Source: Zygnema cylindricum (taxonomy: Eukaryota > Streptophyta > Zygnematophyceae > Zygnematales > Zygnemataceae). From it: a stretch of 62,000 nucleotides of DNA. The stretch's first letter is position 1, and the number at the start of each line of letters is the position of its first letter. The notes under the pieces are model-generated. The model was not told the DNA's origin, did no database searches, and was given only the letters and a program-made list of their open reading frames with translations. Where the stretch lies: contig JBBHKE010002559.1 in NCBI GenBank assembly GCA_037447655.1, positions 1 to 62,000 of the forward strand, read 5' to 3'. Both the position numbers and the translations under genes were made by a program. Positions 10,948 to 21,975 of the stretch are shown piece by piece.

Positions 10948-10952
10948 AAAGA
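10948..10952. repeat. Target-site duplication aaaga, right copy
   Basis: It matches 7313-7317 exactly. Joining the flanks through one copy restores the G3 integrase frame. Confidence 0.9.
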
Positions 10953-12900
10953 GACCTCGAATAGGCAATGGTTAAAGTGTAGTCTGTCGGTTAGAAAATG
11001 ATGTTCGTAACCGGTCACATGTGTTGCATTCCTACAACATGAATGCTACATCGGCCTGCATGCCCAACCACCAATAACGAGTCTGTACCAAACTCAGAGT
11101 CCATTTGGTACCTTAGTGCCCAAGGTCAGTATGTATGTGGTTAATAAGAGATAGTCACTTTGTTGGCTGAGGGACATGCCAATGACTTCCATCTGCGAGA
11201 AGAGGATTAACGGAGCCCCCCATCCATAAGTAATTTTGGGCTCTCTTACAAACACGCTCCTCTTTTGTTGGCAGGGTGCTTTCCTGAAAAAAATGAGTAG
11301 AGAGAAAGAAAATCAAATCTCTGTCCCGCCATGGAATATGTTTGGTTTTGTGAGTCGTAGGGGCCGCAAAACTGTAAATCAGATGCACTCCGGCCGATAA
11401 GGAGGCAACTGTTTCGCCATCAAAATCTTGTTGTACACCATTATCAATGGAGTTGGGCAAAGGGTTCCTGGAGAGCCCGTCGGCATTGAAGCTGAGGAGC
11501 CCGGGTCAATGAACTATTTCCATATCATATTCTTGTAAAATAAGAGCCTAACGAGCTAATTTGCCGAATAGTATTTTATAGGTCATGAGCCAATGCAATG
11601 GTTTGATGGTCAGTAAGAAGAGTTTAAGGGTTGCCATAGAGATAATGTCGTTTACGAAGAATACCCTAAACTGTGGCAAAGCATTCTCCCTCGTAACTAC
11701 TGTAATTTGATTTCGCTTTATTGTTGCTTCTACTGGCGTATGCCACCAGATATTCCTCACCTGTGAGTTTGCGTTGAGTTAGGATAGCGGCAATACCGGG
11801 CTTACCAAAGTCTGTCTATAGACAAAACGGTAATTTATGATTTGGGGGACGAAGGATGGGAGCGGTGGACAGTGCGTCCTTTAATCCTTAAAATGCCTCG
11901 ACCTGAGAGGGTCCCCACGTGAACATGACTTATTTCTTCAATAGTTCATTTAATGTAGATGCAAGTGTGCTCAAACTAGGAACAAACCGCTGGTAATAAT
12001 TGGCTAACCCTAGAAATACACGCAGGCTAGTCAAATCAGTTGGGGCAGGTAGTTTACTAATTGCTTCCACTTTGACCTCTAGTGGAGTAATTTTCTCTGA
12101 TGAGATAAAATGCCCAAGGTAAGGGACCCCTTTGGCCCCAAAGGTGCATTTGGCAGGATGACATTTAAGTTCTACCTTTTTTAATTCCTTGAACACCCAC
12201 TCTATATGCACTGTCTGTTCCTCTATAGAGGCTGAAGCGATGATTAGATTTTCGATATAGCAACGGGCAAACTTATATCCCCCCAAGACTGAGTCCATGA
12301 CCTTCTAGAATACTGCCGGTGCATTTTTCATTCCAAAATGCAAGACCGCCCATTCCCAACGTCTGTCACTACCCCAAAATGGAGTCTTGTGTCGGTCATT
12401 TTCGTGTATCTCGATTTGGTTAAACCCCTATTCCAGATCTAGGATACTAAAATATTTAGCTCCTCCGACATGATCAAAAATGTCCTTTGCCAACGGCATT
12501 GGATGTTGGTCTTCGATTGTACGTGAGTTTAGTTGTCGATAGTCCACACACATATGATGTTCTGTAAAATTTTCCTCTGCATCTTTTTTACAAGGCATAA
12601 CGGTGGCGCAGTAAAGGTGGAATCAGACCTACAAATCAAACGTGCTTCCTCTAATTCCGCGCATCATTTGTCCACGGATTCCCATTCTGTTTCTGATAGG
12701 CGATGCTTAGGTTTAAATATAGGTCTGTCCTCCTCTAGGTCAATGGAAATTCTGTAGGTGGTGTGCCGACCTAGGTCTTTCATAGAGAAAGCAAACGAGT
12801 CTCTTTGTTAGTTAATGACTTCATCTAAGAGTTCGTGTTCAATTTTTGTTAGTCCAATTCGAAATTTCCATGCCGGTTTTTCAGGCGTGTTAATGGTCAT
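10953..12900 (-). pseudogene. G3 reverse transcriptase, RNase H and integrase N-terminus (broken)
   Basis: On the minus strand the RT begins near 12900, with DLGRHTTYRISIDLEED-like reading around 12780-12740. It reaches the palm at 12298-11930, where the catalytic YIDD is changed to YIEN (12259-12248), so this RT is inactive. LGHFISSEKI and LANYYQRFVP follow. RNase H runs to about 11470 with stops; its end reads NADGLSRNP. The integrase start (NYLWMGGSVNPLLADGSHW) is at about 11235-11160, and a diverged zinc-domain region runs to the insertion point at 10953. Order and blocks match G2 closely, showing the same gypsy lineage. Confidence 0.88.
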
Positions 12901-13239
12901 GGCTTCCATGGCTTAATCAAATGCTAGTTGTTCATCTGCTATCAAGGAGTGACCAAACTCATCCCCAACTAGAAGCTGATGGAAACAATTTACTTTGTGA
13001 TGCCAACTTTAGACGGAAATGCAGCTGTCCACTGTGGGGATACTTTGGTCGGTGCTTGAGAGACAGCGACTGTGTATGCTGGGAGAGACCAACCCATATG
13101 ACTAGGGACAAAAAAATCATAAATAGTGTCAGTTGTGTCCGACTTGGCAAAAGAAAGAAAGAGGGAGAGCTGAAAAGTTGTACCCCAGAGAGAAGGTGCG
13201 GACTTAGATAATGTATGTTTAAATGGTGTATGTCCCCCC

Positions 13240-14460
13240 CCCCCAGCTGATTCAGAAGGATTGTTTTGTGCCTATCGGCCAGTTGCAAACCCCATGCCAA
13301 AGACGAATGACAATGATTGCGGGTCCATGACTCGACCAAGTAAGGTGCATCTTTGCCACTCGGTGAGTCCAAGGGCGGCAATAGTGTTCGAAATGAAATG
13401 TAAAAGATGTTCTCCTTCTGCAGCCGTAGGTTCTTCTAAGCAGATTGTATGAGTATTCTAAAGCATGCCCGGTGCATTATATGAGTATGCGTGAGAGTGT
13501 GGGTATTTAACTATTGTAGGCAGTGCACGTAGTGGCTAGCTCGTGATGTTAAGACCAAATGCAGGAGAATACTCTGTCTGTATACATGTTTGGACCTTAT
13601 GAAATGGAAGAAGTGCATCCTGAATGGAAATGTTAGGTGGTCGGACAGCGAGGTTACCTTCTTCGAGCTGACCCATGTCCACCAGGTTAGTCCACGTGGA
13701 ACGAACACGGTGGGCTAAGGAACCGTGGCGTGTGGCATCGATAATTAACGATGGTTCAATCAATGATTCAATGCGTTTGTAATCTGCGAAAACCGTGTGT
13801 CGGGGATCATTATAAGCCGCGATATTTTCTAAGATGTATCCGAAGGGACGATCCAGTTTTTGGAAGAAGTGGCTCAGACGAACCACCTCGAAAAACAGCT
13901 TAGTACGCGGATCTATGAGACCTAGACCTTTCCCTGCCCTAGACATACCCTAACATTCCCATCCGGCAAACAGGAGATCAATTGGTTCCAATTCCATTAA
14001 ATGATTAATTCCTATTAGCTAGATATCTTGTGGCAAAGCCGAATGCATATCATGAAACGCAAACAAGGGTAAGAGATGAGGATACTGTTTGTGCAAGACT
14101 TGAAAGTGGTGGAATTGAGCCCGTCTAGCCAAGGGGTCAATATCTACGGAATAGTAGTGTTTTATCAGAAGACGGTTCCGAATGCAAGAGAGAAGTGAAG
14201 TCCCTATTCTTGCAAAAAGGTCCAAGATAACGAGACCATTTTGGTGAGGTTGTAAATTGACCGGTGTCCATTTAATGGGCAAGAACCAGGACGGATCCCT
14301 AGTAATGGGGGGTGGATCTGGAACACTAGATAAAGAGATCGGTATAGTAAATTTATAAAGTTGATCAAACTCTGAAGAGTTTATGATAAATCCGGGTGTA
14401 CTAAATAATTCAAGTATTCCCGGAGGGTCTAATGCGATTTCTTCCGTTGTTCAAGATTCA
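13240..14460 (-). pseudogene. C5 cytosine DNA methyltransferase embedded in gypsy G3 (decayed)
   Basis: C5 methyltransferases transfer methyl from S-adenosylmethionine to cytosine. Motifs occur in order in one reading frame: motif I VILDLFARIGTS (about 14230-14196; the usual FAGIG Gly is Arg), motif II HYYSVDIDP (about 14160-14136), motif IV IDLLFAGWEC then a stop then GMSRAGKGLGL (catalytic Cys at 13955-13953; the usual Pro before it is Glu), FFEVVRL, motif VI YILENI (13835-13821), and motif VIII AHRVRSTWTNL (about 13715-13683). After more stops, LTEWQRCTLLGR near 13364-13329 in the same frame may be motif IX/X. Stops at 14018-14016 and 13952-13950 kill it. It sits between protease and RT. 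Dcm, phage and DRM/DNMT3-type classes were not separable by eye. Confidence 0.85.
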
Positions 14461-15200
14461 AGAATGTATGATCCTATGCTAACTGCGGCATAGGCGTGCA
14501 AGATCAGCGCAGAAAGAGCCGTAGTAGGCATGAGTTGCCGAGCCGAGATAAGGGGTTCCGGAATATTGTTGATTCTGCACGAAAATGTTTGATCATGCAT
14601 ATCAACCCCCTCACCCCCCCCCCTACGTGAAAAATGACGTATTAGCCAACAATGCACTCATAATCACTGCACTTTGTGACCAAAGCGTGGGCATATATCT
14701 TTGCGAAATCTGTCTTTGACTGGTTTTGGAACTGAAAACAAACTGTTTCTTTGGTGATGTCGAGGACCTGTTCTGTGGTACATGCGGAAGTTAATAAACG
14801 TGTGGTTGTAGGTTGTAATTTCTCTTTTGTGAGACCTATTTTGATTGCAAGATCTGACCCTAGGATAATTGGTTTGGCCCCGGTGACCATGAGATGTAAC
14901 GCCGGAGCAACCCCATTGACTGTAAACACCCCGAGCTTGTTATCCAAAAAAGTTATGTGAGGTGTAAGACTAGCACGTTCTTCAAGGGTAATTGCTTGAA
15001 GAGAGAGAGTGTTTCAATTATTCTGAAGGGCATGTAATGCGTGTTCATATTGAGTTAGATCTACGGATTTGGTGTCGTGCACCAGATCAGCAAGCATTGT
15101 AGACAGTATTGATAACCGTTCTTTGACCTTATTGGTGTCTTAGATGCCCTTTACTAGGATTGTTAATGCCTCAACTGTAATACTGGAGGCGGTTTTCGGA
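14461..15200 (-). pseudogene. G3 retropepsin-like protease region (inactive)
   Basis: The frame 14947-14642 reads LGVFTVNGVAPALHLMVTGAKPIILGSDLAIKIGL, and later AHALVTKCSDYECIVG. This fits the gypsy aspartic protease fold: a beta turn carrying D-T/S-G, then the ILG and YxxxxG blocks. Here the catalytic Asp-Thr-Gly is Val-Thr-Gly (MVTGA), so it could not cut polyprotein. It lies between gag and the methyltransferase, in the usual gag-PR-pol order. Confidence 0.65.
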
Positions 15201-16565
15201 ATAAGTGATAGAGGTTCTTTCGCAAATGATAATGGAATACGGGTGTTACTGGATTTTGACTCGCAGTTATGATCGGAGTCCACTTAAACTGAGCAGCCCG
15301 CTGTGGAATAGTGGACTCTTGAAGAGATCGACCAGCAAATGAGGGCATATGGACCACGGTACGAGCCATTAAAGAAAATTCCGGTTTGACTTACGCCATA
15401 AGCGCGGAAAACTGCTCCTTCATCATGGCTGCAACGGTAGACTACATCTTGGCTTTCTCTCGGTCCCTCCTGCAAATTTTAGGAGGCGTGTCTTTCTCTA
15501 CCACTTTAGGTGGAGTGACCAATTTTGCCGAGCGGGAAGGTATACCGCCATTTTTTGTTTGATTTTGATAACTGAAATCAGGATTTTTAATGTGACACCG
15601 GTGTATGTAATGTCTTGTTTGGTTACAATGAGTACACGTGGCTGTCTTATCCAAACAACTACGTGCATCGTGACCACTATTACCGCATCAAAAGCAGATA
15701 CGCACCCCGAGGGTAGTTGGGAGTGATCCCGTGGCCAGAGTCCTTCGAGGTCTAGGATTTGGCCATGGGCGTGGGTTAGGATTCGGATTTGGATGATCCT
15801 TAAGAGAAGGCTTAGGCCGCTCGTGAGCATCCCACCAAATGCTCTGCACTCCATACCTTACGGCATATTCTGCAGCTTGCTCGAAGGTGAATTTTAAACA
15901 AAATGCTTCAGTTAAATGACTCTGAATGAACCGCCAAGATTGGGTAGGAAATTGTCCCACAAAAATATGTACTACCTCCGCATCTGACATAAGGTCAGGC
16001 AGGGCTTCATGTAAGGTCTTCATACGTGCTCACAACACCGGAGCAGTTTCACCCGGTCTGCGTTGGAAATTCATTAGTTCTTTAACTTGGTCAGGATTCT
16101 GCATTCTATACTCCTCTTGTACCAAACTAAAAAAAAACGATACTGGATCCCGTAAGGGAAACATCATAGCTACTCGAGCAGGAATTGTTGCCCGAGCCGC
16201 CACCGCGAATTGATGAGGAACCTCAGGTATATCGTGTGAGATCTCATTACCGGTAGAGTCATAAACTGTGGGAACTGTAGCTTCAAAAAGAATTTCCGGG
16301 TTGCCAATTATAGCTGACAAGCCGGGAAAGGCGGGTGCCATTTGAATCATAGCACAAATTGCCGCATATTTCGGAGTATAGAGAGATAGGGAAAATTCCC
16401 TTAGGTATCCTCCCAGCAAAGAAAAAGCCACACGCAAATCATAACGGTCTTCATAATGGAATGCGAGATCGCGCATCTCAATATCAAAAAGCATGCGAAA
16501 GTGTGACAAGGACATAGTGTCCTTAAGACCCAAAAACAAAACTGATTTTAACCTCCTCGGATATT
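15201..16565 (-). pseudogene. G3 gag with two CCHC zinc knuckles (broken, 5' cut)
   Basis: Gag forms the particle and binds genomic RNA. The frame from about 16520 to 16030 starts near MSLSHFRMLFD and continues in the frame 16023-15688 (MKTLHEALPDL, FVGQFPTQSWRFI, a retrotransposon gag-type helical region). A Pro/Asn-rich linker (HPNPNPNPRPWPNPRP) precedes two zinc knuckles at about 15695-15600: C-F-stop-C-GNSG-H-DARS-C and CTHC-NQTR-H-YIHR-C. An upstream frame from 16677 runs out of the copia LTR into this gag and is an accident of insertion. No PBS or LTR of G3 survives, because copia A-ii occupies the 5' side. Confidence 0.8.
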
Positions 16566-17620
16566 TGAAACTCTGAGACCTCCATAAGTCCTCAGAGTGG
16601 ACAGCTTCCAAAAAGCCTCTAGGATAACCCTGACCCCTTTGTATTTCAGCAAAAATAACTACCACCCTGGCAGACAATAACTCTCACCAACTTCACCCTT
16701 GTGAAGGCAAGACTCCCTTGAGTCGATAGCAAAAAGAATCTCTGAATTTGCTCCCCTAAGCAGTAAGTTATTGAGTGTCAAAGTTGACCTTTTGTACAGA
16801 AGCTCTCTAAGAGAGAGGGTCCTATCTTCTAATTTTTCTAAGTCCTATCTCTCTCAGAGACTCTATCTACTAATGTATGGAGCCAATCAGATTTCAGTTC
16901 CGTACACAAAAGTACAGCTGCCGATGTACTTTCTGTATTGACACTGTACGACATGGCCTAAATGTCGACACGTGGTATGTCCGGATTCGCTCCCTTAATC
17001 CTCGGAGATGCCGCGATCCAATGTCATTCTGCCACGTGTCATCCGATGTGGCGATGACCACAAACCGCCAAAATCCTCTTCCACGATCTCGATGTTTATT
17101 CCGGCCGTCTGATTAAATTCATATTTAATCGTAGCCGTAATAAATACATGCGCGGTATTCGTTTCACTAAAGAAATAAATGCGCAGTATTGGTTTCTTAT
17201 CCGTACCGGAATCCGTACTTTTACATTTACTAGATATATGTCTCTCGTAAACAGTTACTGTTAAATGAACTATCCTACGTATAAATGTTTAAATAATTAT
17301 CAAACCATATAGTACGTAACACTAGTTCTAGACTTAACGGCTAAAGCTACCGGCTACTAGCTGTCTGCCGGCCGGTAGGTACCATGATCGAATCCTGTGG
17401 CCGGCACATACCTTTGAATAAATAAACCCCTAACTAATATATATTTTCCCGTAAACCTCTAGATAGCCAAGGTAGCCATGGCTTTAGCTCCCTCTCCAAT
17501 TTCTCAGTGACTGCGACAAGTTTGAGAGTTGGAGAGAGAAATTAGAGGTAGACTACCTCGGCTTCTTTCTTATTTCTATTCAAACATAGAAAATACTTTA
17601 AAAGACCATTAATTTCTACA
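16566..17620 (-). repeat. Copia A-ii 3' LTR (1055 bp)
   Basis: On the minus strand it starts TGTAGAAATTAATGG (17620) and ends TCTCAGAGTTTCA (16566). It is followed in element order by flanking G3 gag. The adjoining five bases atatt (16561-16565) are not matched at 23008, so no target duplication was found. It contains the full set of family A modules in reverse. Confidence 0.93.
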
Positions 17621-19366
17621 CTCCCCTTATTTACTAGTGAATCTTTAATTTCAGACCACACTTTTCCCTGTAGAAAATTAGCTTAGGGGAAGGCACAGGT
17701 TTGGTCATCATATCTGCTACCATCTCACTATCTGGTCTGAACTCTAAACTGATTATTTTGTTTTCTACTTTCTCTCTAACAAAGGTGAGTCCAATGTCCA
17801 TGTGTTTAGCTCTAAATGATGTTTAGGATTGGCAGAAATAGCGATTGCTGCCTGGTTATCACAAAAAAAATTCTGCACACCACTCTTAAGGTGACCAAGC
17901 TCACCAAGCAAAGACTTGACCCACATCAATTCTTTTACAGCGGAACAAGAGGCCATATACTCAGCCTCCATGGCGGACTGAGTCATAACTTTTTGTTGTT
18001 TGTTACTCCAACAGCAAGCCCCATCACCACATATAATACATATCCAGAAGTGCATCTCCTCGTCGGAGCATCACCATAACTGGCATCACTCCAAGTAGTG
18101 ATGTCAGTATTCTCCCCACCCAAATGCAACCATAGATCCCTAGTTCCTATCAAATATCTAAGGACTCTCTTAGCTGCCTCCCAATCCCTCTTAGTGGGAG
18201 CATTTAGACTCCTACTCAGCACTTCTTTAGCTGTAGCTAAATCCGGCCGGGTACAATTCAAAAAATTGATTAGATTTCCCACTACTTGCCTGTAAGGAAT
18301 AATCTGCATGATTTTCGGTTCTTCAGGAGATAATTTCTCGTCTAAGACTATGACTCCTTCTTCCTCACTCCCCTCTCTTCCTTTCTTCAACTCCATTGGA
18401 GTTGTACAACTATTAGCTTTATCCATTTGAAATTTTTCAAGCATGTTCCCTATTGCTTCTTTTTGAGTCAATCTTATAATTTTTCTTTTTCGGTCTCTCT
18501 CTACTTGAATTCCCAAAATATATTTTGCTTCCCCCATATCCTTGATTTCAAATCTCCCCTTAAGATCGGTTTTCAGTTTATTATTTTTTTCCATTGATTT
18601 ACTTAAAACAAGCAAATCATCAACATAAATTGCAATAAATATAATACCTTCCTCATCTTCGAAAACATAGATTGAGTGATCTGAGCTGATCCGCATATAT
18701 CCTAGACTGGTAAGAAACTCATCAAGCTTCTTATTCCACTGTTGAGGCGCCTGTTTCAAACTATAAAGAGATTTAATCAGCCAGCATACCTTACCCTCCT
18801 CTCCTTCCTCCACAAACCCTTCGGGTTGTCGCATGAAGATCTCCTCTTCCAATTCTCCATGATAAAAGGTTGTCTTGATGTCCATCTGTGTCACTTCTAT
18901 GTCTTCCGCTGCTACGAGGCTGAGAAGTATGCGGACGAAGGGAAATCTGACCATCGGGGGCAAAGGTTTCCTCACAGTCAATTCCCTTATTTTGTGTAAA
19001 TCCCTTTGCCACTTATCCGGCCTTGTAGCGCTCGATTGTGTTATCTCAGTACAGTTTTAATTTTAAAACCCAATTACAACCGATTGGTTTTCGGTTAGGT
19101 GGACAATCCACCAGCTCCCAAGCATCGGATGCCATAATTGAGGCCATCTCCTCATTGATGGCTGTCTTCCGCCAGTTTCTTTCTGGACAAGTCATCGCCT
19201 CTCCATAAGTTTGAGGTTCATCTTGATGAGAAAGTTTAGTTACCTTGTTATTAACCAGGTTTTCTTGTAGTCTTTTGCTACTTCTCCTTCCCCCCTCAAA
19301 ATCTGAGGCCGGAATAGATGGTTCTCGTGGATTCTTTCGAACAAACGCGACCTCTCCCCTATCCCT
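17621..19366 (-). pseudogene. Copia A-ii reverse transcriptase-RNase H (lightly broken)
   Basis: Frames 18981-17983 and 18055-17765 cover RT and RNase H. Visible blocks include AEDIEVTQMDIKTTFYHGEL, LIKSLYSLKQAPQQWN, intact YVDD in IAIYVDDLLVL (near 18635), ILGIQVERD, NCTRPDLA and TWSDASYGD; the second frame has E in MEAEYMAS and D in FCDNQAA. A frameshift after VLYVV/GDG (about 18025) separates them. Upstream pieces from about 19150 (INEEMASIMASDAWELVDC-like) give the RT N-terminus. The purine tract rc ctccccttatt lies next to the 3' LTR. Only a few lesions, so this is a fairly young copy. Confidence 0.92.
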
Positions 19367-20523
19367 TCATTCCGAATCAATTTCCACCACGTCTTCTGCT
19401 TCGGGTAGACTTGTCACTGGAGTTTCCACAGCTGAGTCGTTTTCGGTCTGATTTGTACCTGCAAGAATGTCATCTTCTCTAAAACCTGGATTGTTAGGAA
19501 GCTCAAAGTCATCGGAATTTTCTAACTCAAATCTGATTTTTACTGACTTTGTATATTTGAAAGGATCCACAGACTTTCCTTCATCCATAACTACTACTTG
19601 CTTTACTAAGATTATAACTTCCCTTTTTAGATCATAAAATCTATATCCTTTAACATCCTCATCATATCCTAATAAGTATCCCGATTTTCCTTTAGGATCT
19701 AGCTTCCAATTAGACCGAGTGTCGAAAATCTTTAAGTGAGATATGTCTAGTTTCCTGCCTGTCCATCTCTCATAAGGTGTTTGATCTTTTATAGCTGAAG
19801 TAACAACTTTATTTTTGAGGTAATTAGCACAGTTCATTGCTTCTGCTCTAAACCTTTTTCCTATCTTCTTATCTGACAACATACTTCTAGCACTATCACT
19901 TAGTGTTTTATTTAACCTTTCATCTACCCAATTCTGTTCCGGGTTTTTTGGACTGTCTTTTGGTGTTGGACCCCATCTTCCCTCAGAAAATCCTCAAACT
20001 GGTGAGAAGTATACTCTCCACCATTGTCACTGTTTATTCTCTTGATTGGAGTTTCATGGAGTTTTTCGCTCCATGCTTTATATTGTCTAAAACAATCTTG
20101 AGCTTCGAACTTGTTTTTCAAAAAATACACTCGAGAATACCGAGACCAATCATCAGTGATAGTCACAATAAATCTCTTCCCCCCCGGTGAGGGCACTCTA
20201 GCCGGTCCCCAAATATCTGTGTGTACTAGATCTAGAATTTTTTCTCCCTTATAGGTGGTTGTTTTAGGAAAGGGTAATCTGTGTGCTTTACCTTGAGCAC
20301 ATCCACTACAATCACTTATATTATCATTCTCACTAAACTTAATCCCTTCCACCACACCCATCTTTTTCATCTCTCTTAACTTGTCTAGATTCACATGCCC
20401 AAGCCTCTTATGCCACGTCATAATATCATGAACACCAGCATAATAAAAATTCTTCTTTTCATTACTTAAAACCAGCCTAAACATCCCATGGCTACCTTTC
20501 TCAGCAATGAAATAGACATCCAC
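19367..20523 (-). pseudogene. Copia A-ii integrase
   Basis: The frame 20523-19924 has the zinc domain H38/H43/C72/C75 (WHKRLGH ... DCSGCAQGK), the first catalytic Asp in LVHTDIWGPA and the second in NSDNGGEYTS. It loses frame after HQKTVQ, just before the conserved NGVAERLNRTL-type block carrying Glu. The frame 19882-19367 continues with MLSDKKIGKRFRAEAMNCAN, the GKSGYLLGYD block and the GKSVDPFKYTK linker. The gag-pre-integrase segment is at the N-terminus (GMFRLVLSNEKKN). Confidence 0.92.
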
Positions 20524-20900
20524 CTCAAAACTAGCAGTAAAGACTCCTTCCCTAGTGCTAGTAAAAAAACCCTTATCATCTAATACGGATGTAGAGATGA
20601 AAAACTATCTAGAGGCTTCCTGTATTCTGTAGTCCAATGGAGGACACAGAATTGCACTATGGATGTCTTTCCTTCTACAAACACTTTCAAATCTACCAAT
20701 CCTACAAGAGTAGTGGTGACTATCCTTCCATCCCCGTACTCTATCTCTACGGTGGGAATATTTCTTATCTTAGTGAACAGGTGCCTATCCTTACACATGT
20801 ACATGGAGGCACATGAATCTACAATCCAGCCTACTTCACCTTTCAATCCACCGTAAGCAAATTTCTGCCTTCGTGGAATTTCGACCTCGTTTTTCGCCTC
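20524..20900 (-). pseudogene. Copia A-ii protease region
   Basis: Part of the frame 21050-20580. GWIVDSCASMYMCKDRHLF is the copia retropepsin site, in which the usual DSGAS is DSCAS (Gly to Cys). IEYGDGRIVTTTLVGLVDLK follows. At 20656 the copia sequence is replaced by the last 53 bp of an LTR of family B (see the separate feature), which removes the segment joining protease to the pre-integrase part. Confidence 0.85.
20604..20656 (+). repeat. 53-bp terminal footprint of a family B LTR inside copia A-ii
   Basis: ctatctagaggcttcctg ... gaggacacagaattgca is the exact 3' end of family B LTRs (compare 34827-34879). Here it sits in plus orientation inside minus-strand copia A-ii, replacing about 40 bp of the protease to pre-integrase region seen in copia A-iii near 33040-33085. 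It could be the remains of a mostly deleted LTR insertion or a template switch. Confidence 0.85.
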
Positions 20901-21975
20901 CAACTCCTCATCTAAAAGGAGCTCATCGTCCTTGTCCTCGGATTCCGCCTCATGCACCTGTGTCACAAGGGCCTTTTTCTTTCCTCTTGGGGTACCACCG
21001 GTCTGCCCCTCCTTAAACCGAAGCTCGGTTAGCTTAGTGCACTCTGCCATGTAGTGCCCAGGTTTCTTACAAAAATGACATAAACCATTGGGAGACCTTG
21101 GTCCGAACTCGTCGGTCTGATTTTTCTGCTCCCTACCCCCATAGTTTCTGACCGGTTTCCGGAAATCCTTGTTCCTCTAATCTGTCGCACTTGCCAAGGC
21201 TTGGCCACTCTTTCCTCCCCTTCGGATCTCAATCGTATTCTCCCAAACGAGAATCATCCCTACCACTGAGTTCCATATCCACCTTGAGTCCGGCAAGTCC
21301 TGCACACGATTGACTGTTTTCTCGAACTCATCGGGTAACTTTATCAATAAATTGTTAACCTTTTCTTTTTCACTAAAATCTTTTCCCCCACTCTTTAGCT
21401 CTATGAAGAGTGTAGCAAGCTCATTGCAAAAATCCAACATCTTCTCCCCTTTGTATACATACTCCTTAACTTTTTGACCCGCCAACTGTTGTTGCTGAAT
21501 CGTACCACTTCGGTACATCTCTATGAGAGCCATCCAAAGATCGGATGTCCTTTCTACCAGCAAATGAGGACATGCAAGTCCTTGAGTGAGATGTGTAGGA
21601 TGAAGTGCTTTGCCGCCATATTGTTGAAGTCCCACGTTTCAGTATCATTCTCCTCGTTCCTTGGAATATGTGACATAAATGGTGAACTAGTTGCTATTGG
21701 TGTGGTCGCCTCCTTCTCCTTTCCTTTTTCCACCTTCTCTCCTTTTTTTGTTTCCTCTGTTGAAGGTGGATCCTCTTTTCTGGTGAATCTGCTGCCTCCA
21801 AACCGTGGAGGAATTCCAAGACTTGATAGACGCCCCAACCGTCCACTCACTATCCCCCAAAACCTTTTTGTCGCATAGAGCTCCTATCATCATACTTTCC
21901 TTGTATATGTAGCCAGTTCCATTAAAGATTGGTACCCTAGAGAGTGGGCCCATAACGTGAAACTCTGAGACCTCC
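20901..21975 (-). pseudogene. Copia A-ii gag (UBN2-type), start codon in the LTR
   Basis: Copia gag packages element RNA. The ATG (ATGGAGGTC, near 21975) lies in the 3' end of the 5' LTR and the frame crosses the primer site (MEVSEFHVMGPLSRVPIFNG). After frameshifts, the frame 21635-21177 carries the UBN2-type core (DLWMALIEMYRSGTIQQQQL, KVKEYVYKGEKMLDFCNEL, LLIKLPDEFEKTVNRV). A complete CCHC knuckle CHFC-KKPG-H-YMAE-C is at about 21080-21035. An acidic linker (ESEDKDDELLLDEELE) leads to protease. Confidence 0.9.
21943..21957 (-). promoter_or_regulatory. Copia A-ii primer-binding site (half-tRNA iMet)
   Basis: Directly inside the 5' LTR end, the element strand reads cgttatgggcccact. All but the two end bases match ggttatgggcccacc, the complement of the initiator tRNA-Met anticodon arm. 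The end mismatches suggest decay. Confidence 0.85.

Larger units (their letters stand above)
6186..16565 (-). mobile_element. Gypsy element G3 carrying a cytosine methyltransferase and a PHD-like finger
   Basis: Reading leftwards on the minus strand, the order is gag with two zinc knuckles (about 16550-15480), protease-like region (about 15000-14640), C5 DNA methyltransferase (about 14460-13240), RT (12900-11930), RNase H (11930-11470), integrase (11460-10953 continuing at 7317-6410) and a PHD-like finger (6404-6270). The integrase is interrupted by copia A-i (7318-10947); removing that element and one aaaga copy restores the reading PIRGLFYRWSCD, proving one element. The gag end is cut by copia A-ii at 16566 and the 3' end is cut at the G2 junction, so neither LTR is visible. 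RT, protease and methyltransferase have lost key residues, so the copy is dead. Confidence 0.88.

Noticed and set aside
12959-13381. A 140-residue minus-strand gene
   Set aside because: It overlaps the methyltransferase C-terminal region in another frame, and its Ser/Leu/His-rich reading shows no domain. The frame shared with the methyltransferase (LTEWQRCTLLGR) is more credible.
13240-14460. Methyltransferase as an independent host gene hit by insertions
   Set aside because: It is collinear and on the same strand between gag-protease and RT of one gypsy element, with no LTR or break between, so it belongs to the element.
16030-16677. A 215-residue protein starting in the copia LTR (MSARVVVIFAEIQ...)
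   Set aside because: The first third is LTR sequence and the rest is G3 gag; the fusion is an accident of the copia insertion at 16566.
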